The notes beneath the pieces were generated by a model. The model saw only the letters and a program-made list of their open reading frames with translations, had not been told where the DNA came from and made no database searches. Positions 50,472 to 56,834 of a stretch of DNA of 64,000 nucleotides are shown here, piece after piece. Source of the DNA: Phenylobacterium sp. (GTDB taxonomy: Bacteria; Pseudomonadota; Alphaproteobacteria; Caulobacterales; Caulobacteraceae); NCBI RefSeq assembly GCF_016124325.1, contig NZ_WGNY01000019.1, positions 186,001-250,000 of the forward strand, given 5' to 3'. A program made the translations under genes and the position numbers. Each line of letters starts with the position of its first letter. Position 1 is the first letter of the stretch.

Positions 50472-51557
50472 TCATGCCGGCGGGCCGGACGCCGGTCCGG
50501 GCGTGGGGCGGGGCGTCGCCGGCGTGGGAGTCGGGGGCTGGCTTGGGGCGAGGGCCGGACGGGAAGTGGAGGCGGGGGCCGGCGCGGCGGCGAGGCGCCA
50601 GTCGCCGTCGGCGGTGCGGGTGAGGCTGAGGTCGTGGAAGTCGGCGACGCCGCGGGCGAAGGATTCGGCGTCGCCCACGTCGAAGAAGCCGCTGACCGGG
50701 CGGGCGGCCAGGCCGGGGCCGGCGAGCTCGACCTTGCGGGCGCTGTAGCGGTTGACCTCGGCGACCGCCGCCGCCAGCGGGGTGTCGCGGAACACCAGCC
50801 GCCCCGTCGTCCAGCTGGTGGCGCGGGCGGCGTCGACGGCGGCGGTGCTGACCGGGCCGCCGCGCGCGAGCCGGGCGGCCTGGTTGGGGCGCAGGACCAC
50901 GGCCGGGCCCTCGCCGGGGCCGGGCGCGACCCGCACGGCGCCCTGCAGCAGGGTGACCTGGACGCCGCCGTCCTGGCGGCGGACGTCGAAGCGGGTGCCG
51001 AGCGCGCGGACGCGGACCGGGCCGGCCTCGACCACGAAGGGGCGGGCGGCGTCGTGGGCGACGTCGAAGAAGGCCTCGCCGCGGGTCAGGACGAGGCGGC
51101 GCTCGTGCGGGCGGAAGGCCACCCGGACCTGGCTGTCGACGTTGAGGTGGACGCGGCTGCCGTCCTCGAGGCGCACGACCTTCTGCTCGATGTGCGCCGT
51201 GCCGTAGGTGGGAGCGATCCGGCCGAGCAGGAGGTAGACGCCGCCGACGGCGGCGAGCGAGGCCAGGACCAGGGCGCCGGCGAGCCGCGGGCCGCCGGGG
51301 AGGATGCGCCAGGGGCGGCGGCGGCCGCGGTCCAGGGCCTGTTCGGTCATCTTCAGGATGCCCGGGTCGGCGGCGTGGTCGCCCGAGGCCTCCCAGAAGG
51401 CCTCGGCCTCGGCGTAGGCGGCGTCGTTGGCCGGGTCGTCGCGCCAGTCGCGGAACTCGCGGACGGTCCGGGTGCTGATCGACTGGTGGCCGAGGCGGGC
51501 CAGCCACGCGGCGGCCTCTTCCTGCGCGCGCGTGGGCCTGGGTCGTGGATCGCTCAT
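50472..51557 (-). CDS. FecR-family anti-sigma regulator (lasso locus)
   Basis: 361 residues. N-terminal cytoplasmic segment (RAQEEAAAWLARLGHQSISTRTVREFRDWRDDPANDAAYAEAEAFWE), one transmembrane helix (LAGALVLASLAAVGGVYLLLG) and the FecR domain (VVRLEDGSRVHLNVDSQVRVAF, GEAFFDVAHDAARPF, GTRFDVRRQDGG), then an STN-like end and a Pro-rich tail. It sits 10 bases after the sigma gene and 127 bases upstream of its receptor, the canonical FecI-FecR-FecA order. Confidence 0.93.
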   Translation of the reverse strand: MSDPRPRPTRAQEEAAAWLARLGHQSISTRTVREFRDWRDDPANDAAYAEAEAFWEASGDHAADPGILKMTEQALDRGRRRPWRILPGGPRLAGALVLASLAAVGGVYLLLGRIAPTYGTAHIEQKVVRLEDGSRVHLNVDSQVRVAFRPHERRLVLTRGEAFFDVAHDAARPFVVEAGPVRVRALGTRFDVRRQDGGVQVTLLQGAVRVAPGPGEGPAVVLRPNQAARLARGGPVSTAAVDAARATSWTTGRLVFRDTPLAAAVAEVNRYSARKVELAGPGLAARPVSGFFDVGDAESFARGVADFHDLSLTRTADGDWRLAAAPAPASTSRPALAPSQPPTPTPATPRPTPGPASGPPA

Positions 51558-51567
51558 CCGTCGTCGC

Positions 51568-52080
51568 CTAGCCGCGGTACCGCGCCATGCACAGCTTGAG
51601 CGCCTGGGTCATCCGCTTCTCGACGGTCTTGACCGAGATTCCGAGGTGCGTGGCGATCTCAGCATAGGTCAGGCCGCCGAAGCGGCTCAAGACATATACG
51701 TCGCGCAGGTTGCGGGGGAGCTTGGAGACCACCTCGCGGTGAAGCAGCGCTTCGTGCTGGTCGGGCAGGGTGACCGCTTCGGGGGCCTCGTCGCTGGCGA
51801 CCAGGCGGGGGCGCTTCTGGGCCTGCTCGCGGCGCAGGTGGTCCTGGCCGGCGTTGAGGGCGATGCGGGCCAGGAGCGCCTTGGGGCTGCGCCAGTCGAG
51901 GGGGCGCTGGGCCAGGCGCAGGAAGGTCTCCTGGGCGAGGTCCTCGGCGATCTCGCGGCCGAAGCGGCGGGCGAGGAAGGCGGTGAGCCAGGCGCCGTAG
52001 GCGCGGTAGAGCCCGGCGACGTCGGGGGGGAGGGACGGGGGCGTCGCCTCGCGTTCGCGGGCCGGATCGAGCTTCGCCAA
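51568..52080 (-). CDS. ECF sigma factor, FecI-like (lasso locus)
   Basis: 170 residues. Region 2 (LYRAYGAWLTAFLARRFGREIAEDLAQETFLRLAQRPLDWRSPKALLARIALN) and region 4 (LPRNLRDVYVLSRFGGLTYAEIATHLGISVKTVEKRMTQALKLCMARY). The start at 52080 would be TTG; an ATG 41 bases upstream is in another frame, so the exact start is unsure. It should direct transcription of the receptor-isopeptidase operon when the receptor signals. Confidence 0.9.
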   Translation of the reverse strand: MAKLDPAREREATPPSLPPDVAGLYRAYGAWLTAFLARRFGREIAEDLAQETFLRLAQRPLDWRSPKALLARIALNAGQDHLRREQAQKRPRLVASDEAPEAVTLPDQHEALLHREVVSKLPRNLRDVYVLSRFGGLTYAEIATHLGISVKTVEKRMTQALKLCMARYRG

Positions 52081-52148
52081 GAAACAATCTCAAACATCGG
52101 CAGCGCCGCTTGGACGCCTGCCGGGCGGGGCCGCTCCATATCGTCGGC

Positions 52149-52189
52149 GGATTGTAGAGGATACTCCGTGGAGGAATACTCAACAATCC
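52149..52189. promoter_or_regulatory. XRE operator copy 1, upstream of the first small regulator gene
   Basis: Core 52157-52181 begins GAGGATACTCCGTGGAGGAA and contains two direct half-sites, GAGGATACTC and GAGGAATACTC, 4 bases apart. The core is flanked by an inverted pair GGATTGT (52149-52155) and ACAATCC (52183-52189). The site ends 16 bases before the ATG at 52205, so occupancy should block that gene. The same first 21 bases recur at 52440. Confidence 0.65.
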
Positions 52190-52204
52190 CATCGTCTACT
52201 GGCG

Positions 52205-52417
52205 ATGGAGCTCCGGCGAACCCTCGCGAGGAACGTGTTGAGGACGCGCAAGGCGCGCGGCCTCTCGCAGGAGGCGCTCGCCCATGATGCCGAGGTTGAT
52301 CGGACTTGGATCAGCAGGCTGGAAACCTCGAAGGCGGCCGTATCGGTGGATGTGATCGAGAAGGTCGCGCGAGCACTGGGAGTCGATCCGTCGGATCTGC
52401 TTCGGTCTGGCGGCTAG
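52205..52417 (+). CDS. Small XRE-family regulator 1
   Basis: 70 residues, almost entirely one HTH_3 fold: TLARNVLRTRKARGLSQEALAHDAEVDRTWISRLETSKAAVSVDVIEKVARALGVDPSDLL. Size and layout match stand-alone XRE regulators, including the controller (C) proteins of restriction-modification systems. The gene lies directly behind an operator with direct and inverted repeats, suggesting autoregulation. A paralogue follows 70 bases downstream. Confidence 0.85.
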   Translation: MELRRTLARNVLRTRKARGLSQEALAHDAEVDRTWISRLETSKAAVSVDVIEKVARALGVDPSDLLRSGG

Positions 52418-52439
52418 CGCCTCTTCCTAGCGCGATGTC

Positions 52440-52465
52440 GAGGATACTCCGTGGAGGAATCCTCC
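52440..52465. promoter_or_regulatory. XRE operator copy 2, upstream of the second small regulator gene
   Basis: Identical to operator copy 1 over 21 bases beginning GAGGATACTCCGTGGAGGAA, then diverging to CCTCC. It ends 22 bases before the ATG at 52488. The flanking inverted arms of copy 1 are absent. Confidence 0.65.
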
Positions 52466-52487
52466 GAGACGACGCCGTATCCTGGGG

Positions 52488-52694
52488 ATGGGCGTCCGCG
52501 ACATCCTCGCCGCGAATCTTCGCGCGCTCCGGCGACGTCAGGGCCTGTCGCAGGAAGAGCTCGCCTATCGCGCAGACATTGATCGCACCTATGTCAGCGC
52601 GCTCGAGCGAGGCGTCTACGCGGCTACGATCGACATTCTTGAGCGTCTCGCGCGAGCTCTGGATGTTCAGGCGTGGGAGCTGCTGAAGCCGTAG
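52488..52694 (+). CDS. Small XRE-family regulator 2
   Basis: 68 residues: ILAANLRALRRRQGLSQEELAYRADIDRTYVSALERGVYAATIDILERLARALDVQAWELL. It is a diverged paralogue of the 52205 protein, with the recognition helix changed (RTWISRLETS versus RTYVSALERG). Each gene carries its own copy of the shared operator, so the two proteins may cross-regulate. Confidence 0.85.
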   Translation: MGVRDILAANLRALRRRQGLSQEELAYRADIDRTYVSALERGVYAATIDILERLARALDVQAWELLKP

Positions 52695-52985
52695 TCCGTC
52701 AGCGGGCCGCGGTTGTGAGGGCCGCCTTCCAGTTTGGGGTGGCTTGGCGACCGGAGCGTCCTTGGTCACTCGTGACACGGCGCAGGGACGGGGGCGTCCA
52801 CCGACGAGTGCGGCGTCGGCATTGCGCCATCACCGGACATTGGGTTCGGTGCGTAGAGCGGACCTTCGTGGCCATTTTCGTAGGCACAGCGCGCCGAGCG
52901 ATTGCGGCAGGTGCTCATCGCTCGCAGTCGGGTGGAATACGCAAGGTGCGCGCATCTTCTGCTACCCTTTGCTCGAGGGGGAGCT
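52695..52985. other. Intergenic region, no gene seen
   Basis: About 290 bases without a convincing coding frame. Short open frames overlap each other in all registers. A possible -10-like TACCCT lies at about 52964 and a strong ribosome-binding site GAGGGGGAG ends just before ATG 52986. Confidence 0.4.
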
Positions 52986-53528
52986 ATGAGCGAAGGTGCC
53001 GACGTTACCTGGGAAGAGTTCTACGAGGCTATCGGCCGGGGCATGACCGCCTGGTCGGGGGTCGAGAACGCGCTGTGCGACGTGTTCTCTCGCATCCTGA
53101 TCTGCTGCATCGGCGGCGGCATGAAGGCCGGGACGCATCAGAACCTGTGGCTCGTCGGGAACATTTTCAACTCGATTACCAATCTGCCGGCTCGGCTCGG
53201 GATGATCGACGACATGGTACAGCGCGAAGTGAGCGACCCCGCGCTCCTGGGCGAATGGAAGACGCTGAAGAACAAGGTCGGGACGCTCTACAAGAAGCGG
53301 AACGTCCTCGCGCACTGCGGCGTGTGGGGAAGTGGGACCGACTCAGGCGAAGGTGCCAGCTTCCTGCGCGCGCCGTTCTTCTCCAGCAAGGATGAGGTGT
53401 ATGGGTTCCAGCAGGTCACCTCCTGGCCATCATCCTTCAAAGCCCTCGAAGACCGGACAACCGAGTTCGCCGTCGCGGTGAACAAATGGATTGTCGATAA
53501 TCGGCCAGTTGAAGCGCGTCTGCGATGA
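52986..53528 (+). CDS. Hypothetical helical protein with a HEPN-like Rx4H motif
   Basis: 180 residues, not matched to a named family. It is predicted mainly helical. KKRNVLAHCGVW contains R105-N-V-L-A-H110, the Rx4-6H arrangement of HEPN ribonucleases, placed after a helix (LGEWKTLKNKVGTLY) as in that fold. The N-terminal helices (TWEEFYEAIGRGMTAWSGVENALCDVFSRIL) would match the first HEPN helix pair. HEPN proteins are frequent toxins and defence effectors. Strong GAGGGGGAG site before ATG 52986. It overlaps the next gene by 4 bases. Confidence 0.55.
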   Translation: MSEGADVTWEEFYEAIGRGMTAWSGVENALCDVFSRILICCIGGGMKAGTHQNLWLVGNIFNSITNLPARLGMIDDMVQREVSDPALLGEWKTLKNKVGTLYKKRNVLAHCGVWGSGTDSGEGASFLRAPFFSSKDEVYGFQQVTSWPSSFKALEDRTTEFAVAVNKWIVDNRPVEARLR

Positions 53529-54046
53529 CCGACGCCGACCGCTTCTTCGAAAAGTTCGTCTACTACCTGCGGCCCCCGAGCCCTGAAGAAGACGCCCTAC
53601 GCATGGAAATCGATGCCCTGACGCCTGCGAGGGTGAAGGCCGGAGACAGCGCCCGGCTGGAGCAAGAAGGGTTCAGGGTGGGCGAGTGCCACCGCAATTG
53701 CATAGCCGCCGCGGCAGCTGGCGTTGGGGAGCAGGTCTTCGGCTGGACGATCACGCGGCACGTCTATCTCTCGCACTCCGTCATGCGAATGCCGGACGGT
53801 GGCCTCCAGTGCATCACGCCCGGCCACACAGATGAACTCGGCGACGAAGGTTGCTTCCAGTTCTGCCCGGACCCGGCCTACTGCTTCGACGGCCGGTGGA
53901 TGCGTCGCAACGGCGTCTTCCCCGCTCACAGCACGGCCATCATCCGACGCAACCCCGACTTCGTTCGTCGGCACTATGCGGACCTTCACGAGCGGGTAGG
54001 CAACGGCTCGCTTACCTACGAGGAGGCCATCGCATTGGGTCTATAG
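53525..54046 (+). CDS. Hypothetical Cys/His-rich protein coupled to the HEPN-like gene
   Basis: 173 residues, unrecognised. Notable features are GECHRNCIAAAAAG, then GWTITRHVYLSHSVMRMPDGGLQCITPGHTDE, and CFQFCPDPAYCFDGRWMRRNG. The spacing of a Cys-His-x-Asn motif and a following His-Ser strand before a DGG turn is reminiscent of papain/NlpC-like folds, but this is only a pattern impression. ATG 53525 overlaps the previous stop codon (ATGA), so the two proteins are probably made as a pair. Confidence 0.5.
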   Translation: MTDADRFFEKFVYYLRPPSPEEDALRMEIDALTPARVKAGDSARLEQEGFRVGECHRNCIAAAAAGVGEQVFGWTITRHVYLSHSVMRMPDGGLQCITPGHTDELGDEGCFQFCPDPAYCFDGRWMRRNGVFPAHSTAIIRRNPDFVRRHYADLHERVGNGSLTYEEAIALGL

Positions 54047-54695
54047 GTTCGCGGCCGAGCGCCGGCGGCTGGTAGCCCCGCGGGAGCGGCGTGCCCCCGC
54101 CAAGCCATTCGCCCACCATGTCCCAACGACCCCCTCCGCTACCGTGCGGGCCAACCCAACCTGCACCGAGTAGGCGCATGAGCTTGTTCCCGTAGCCGCT
54201 CATGACGCGCGTGTACCCCGTCCAAAGTTTCTCGGGCATCGCCTTCTCGGGCTCCACGTCGTTTGCCCTGCGGCCACAGGGGTAGCGCATCCAGCTTTCG
54301 TTCCCTTCCTCAAACGCCGCGAGAACAGCCCGATCACGCTTGGCATAGGGGATCAGCGACGAAAGCTCGATCAGCGAAACCAGCTTGTGGGAGCATATCT
54401 CTGGGTGGAGGTATCCGTCAGAAATCCACGTGGGATGCTCGTATACCAAGAAGGCCTTGATCGCGTTCTCCAGGGCCAAGGCGCACAGCAGAAACGTCGC
54501 TTTGTTGGTGTTGTCCCATGAGACGGTTGGTTCGTTCCGACTGCGGCGGGTCAGCTTCCCGCCTTCCCATCGCCGGCGATGCAGGCTCACTGCCTGCTCA
54601 TGCAGGCTGTCTGCCGTAAGCACCCACTGTTGCGGGTTGGCGGCTTCAGCGAACGCTTTGCACTCGGCCTCAGTGAACTTTGGACCCTTTGCCAC
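54012..54695 (-). CDS. Hypothetical helical protein, last gene of a three-gene block
   Basis: 227 residues from GTG 54695, unrecognised. Mostly helical: FTEAECKAFAEAANPQQWVLTADSLHEQAVSLHRRRW, LLCALALENAIKAFLVYEHP, HKLVSLIELSSLIPYAKRDRAVLAAFEEGNESWMRYP. The ALENAIKAFL plus HKL pattern is loosely like HEPN-type or abortive-infection proteins, without the Rx4H motif. The C-terminal 50 residues are Gly/Pro-rich. Its start shares one base with the upstream stop codon; its end overlaps the convergent 53525 gene by 35 bases. Confidence 0.6.
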   Translation of the reverse strand: MAKGPKFTEAECKAFAEAANPQQWVLTADSLHEQAVSLHRRRWEGGKLTRRSRNEPTVSWDNTNKATFLLCALALENAIKAFLVYEHPTWISDGYLHPEICSHKLVSLIELSSLIPYAKRDRAVLAAFEEGNESWMRYPCGRRANDVEPEKAMPEKLWTGYTRVMSGYGNKLMRLLGAGWVGPHGSGGGRWDMVGEWLGGGTPLPRGYQPPALGREPIDPMRWPPRR

Positions 54696-55447
54696 TAGGC
54701 CGGCTCGCCCGAGACTATGCGGACAAGCTCCTGCCCGGCCGGCGTGGCGACGTAGGAGCGGATCGCGCCATGCTCCTTGCTGTGCTGCGCGAGGTTGGCC
54801 TCAATCACGCCCAGCCCGGCGAGGTGGTTCAGTGCTGTGGATAGGTCGGACGTGGACCAGTCGGCTAGCTCGGCTGGAAGGGCCGGCGGCGGCTGTTCTC
54901 CCCCCGCCGAAATGAAGGTGACCGTGTTGTCGTCAAGCCAACCATAGTCGTCGGCATAGCGCAGGGTGATCCGCCGCTCGCGCTCCACGATGACTAGAAG
55001 GGCGAATTCGCCGTCGTCCATCTCGCGCAGGAGGCGAATGCGGCGAGCGGCATTCATCGCCGTCACCTCATTGGCCGTGAGGCCGCTCGCAACGACCGAC
55101 GCAAGCCGTTCCATGCGCGGGTCGCTGGTTGCCTCGGCCGCCGCGCTGATGCCGGCTTCGAACAAGCCGCTGGCTTCCGGCCGCTGGTCCCACTGCTGCC
55201 TCAGGGTGTTGAGATCGGCCGCCATCGCAGCGACGCGCTCGTGCAGGAGGTGCAGGTAGGTCACCACCCTGTTCATCCGCCGAGCTGGCAACTGGTCGAT
55301 AGCGAAGCCGGCAAGGGACCCCACCACAGGGATCATACCTATAGCCGCCTTGAAGGCCTCTGGACCCCAATCTGCGGCGCTCGGGTCGATGAGAGCGCGG
55401 GCCGCGTGGAGCTCGGTCGGCAACCTATCGCTGGGTTCGTCTGCCAT
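54695..55447 (-). CDS. Hypothetical protein with coiled-coil and C-terminal winged-helix-like region
   Basis: 250 residues, unrecognised. A short hydrophobic Gly-rich stretch (AAIGMIPVVGSLAGFAID) near residue 40 is followed by a helical/coiled segment (MNRVVTYLHLLHERVAAMAADLNTLRQQWDQRPEA). The C-terminal 60 residues (LSTALNHLAGLGVIEANLAQHSKEHGAIRSYVATPAGQELVRIV) look like a winged helix. It is the middle gene of a tightly packed block with one-base junctions. Confidence 0.6.
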   Translation of the reverse strand: MADEPSDRLPTELHAARALIDPSAADWGPEAFKAAIGMIPVVGSLAGFAIDQLPARRMNRVVTYLHLLHERVAAMAADLNTLRQQWDQRPEASGLFEAGISAAAEATSDPRMERLASVVASGLTANEVTAMNAARRIRLLREMDDGEFALLVIVERERRITLRYADDYGWLDDNTVTFISAGGEQPPPALPAELADWSTSDLSTALNHLAGLGVIEANLAQHSKEHGAIRSYVATPAGQELVRIVSGEPA

Positions 55448-55448
55448 C

Positions 55449-56261
55449 CTATTTCGTCACCGGTTCAGCGCGACCGGGGACCACAGTGCCGACCGGCGGC
55501 GGTTCTTTCCAGGCCCGCTCCCACGGTTGGCAGTCCGGCGCCCCACCCGGGCATGCCGGAAGCTGCGGGGTCGACGTGGCCTTCGCCGCGGGCGGAACGA
55601 CTCGGGTGGTGGTTTTAGGTTGCGCCGTTGGGACCGCCACTGCGACCGCAGAAACCTTGGGGTCGCTAGGCTTGGTGATCCAGGCCTGCCCTACCAGGAC
55701 CACGACGCCCAGCGCCGCCGCCACGAACGAGGCGACAAGCCACTTCTGTGCTGTTAGCTGGAGCTTCAGCCCCGCCTGGGCCGAAGTGTTCAGGTCCTTC
55801 ATGGCTGCATCGAAAACGGCCGGTGAATTCTCCCACTCGCTCTGCGCCCTCTCCAGGCGGGCCTTCAGCAAGCCGCGCATCTGATCGTCGGCCTGGTCGC
55901 CCCACACCAGCTGGGCCACACTCTCGTCCATAGACGGGCTGGTCAGGACATCCTTGAAGCCCTCCATCTGGCGGTGCGCCATTGCGATCCGGGTCCGGGC
56001 GATGGCCTCAAGTGGGCGTTGTGTGAGCCGGGCAATCGCGTAGCTGATAGCGACGCCGCCGAAGTTGAACCCGGTGATCCCGCAGATGGCGGGGATGGTG
56101 ATGGTACGCAGCGCAGCCATAGGGTCGTCGGCGTTCCCGGCGAAGCCAATCAGGGCCAGAAGGAGCGCGCCGTTAACGGCGGCCCCCGTCCATAGGAGCC
56201 GCTGGTAGGCGGCATCCACCTGCGCCTCTGCAGAAGGATCAACAGTCGGTACTTCGCTCAT
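55449..56261 (-). CDS. Hypothetical membrane protein, first gene of a three-gene block
   Basis: 270 residues with about three transmembrane helices: LLWTGAAVNGALLLALIGFAG, LRTITIPAICGITGFNFGGVAISYAI and WLVASFVAAALGVVVLVGQAWI. A helical cytoplasmic region lies between the second and third. The C-terminal 75 residues are Pro/Thr/Ala-rich and carry two Cys (LPACPGGAPDCQPW). Unrecognised. It is separated from the next gene by one base, so the three proteins probably form a complex or pathway. Confidence 0.6.
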   Translation of the reverse strand: MSEVPTVDPSAEAQVDAAYQRLLWTGAAVNGALLLALIGFAGNADDPMAALRTITIPAICGITGFNFGGVAISYAIARLTQRPLEAIARTRIAMAHRQMEGFKDVLTSPSMDESVAQLVWGDQADDQMRGLLKARLERAQSEWENSPAVFDAAMKDLNTSAQAGLKLQLTAQKWLVASFVAAALGVVVLVGQAWITKPSDPKVSAVAVAVPTAQPKTTTRVVPPAAKATSTPQLPACPGGAPDCQPWERAWKEPPPVGTVVPGRAEPVTK

Positions 56262-56307
56262 TGTAGCCCGCCTTTGCCTCCGCCACGGTCAAGCTACCTA
56301 TCGGGGA

Positions 56308-56715
56308 GTGCGTGCACCATCGATTCCGGTCGCGCGTGCGCTTTGTGGAGAGCGGTGGGATTTGGACAACGTGCCGCTACGGGTGCCCGACCTTCGTCCC
56401 CCTGAGCGGCGGGTAGAGGGCCTGCGTGGCGCCAACCGGAGACATTGGGACTTGGCCCAAGTGCGGACATATCGCCAGCCGCCTCTGGCGGAGTCCGGCG
56501 ACGCGTACTTCGATCTGCGCCAATTCAGAGAGCGGGCGGGCTTCCGCCACGAACGCCGGGTCCGGCTCTTCGCGGACGATGTACGCGACGCCGGGTGGGA
56601 GAAGCGCTGGGCGGACGCGACCGGAGGAGCGCTACTCGGGGACTTCCATGAGGTCCGGATGAGCAACGGGACGCTCTGGCGTCGGGACGGCACGTTTCAA
56701 ACTGAAGAACTATGA
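56308..56715 (+). CDS. Hypothetical protein of 135 residues
   Basis: Unrecognised. The C-terminal part looks like real protein (YFDLRQFRERAGFRHERRVRLFADDVRDAGWEKRWADATGGALLGDFHEVRMSNGTLWRRDG), while the first 50 residues are Arg/Pro-rich and the start codon is uncertain. It stands alone between the three-gene block and the helicase. Confidence 0.4.
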   Translation: MRAPSIPVARALCGERWDLDNVPLRVPDLRPPERRVEGLRGANRRHWDLAQVRTYRQPPLAESGDAYFDLRQFRERAGFRHERRVRLFADDVRDAGWEKRWADATGGALLGDFHEVRMSNGTLWRRDGTFQTEEL

Positions 56716-56834
56716 CCTGGCGTCTTTCCTGTCCCGATGGCTGGGGCGGGATCTGACCACCCGCGGCTCCCAGGCCCCCTCGCGCCCGCGCCGGATTGGG
56801 GCGGAATATACTTTCAGAAGCTTGTGCGGGCCCG

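Noticed and set aside
51568..52139. ATG 41 bases upstream as the start of the lasso-locus sigma factor
   Set aside because: The ATG at about 52121 is in a different reading frame from sigma regions 2 and 4; it cannot start that protein without a frameshift.
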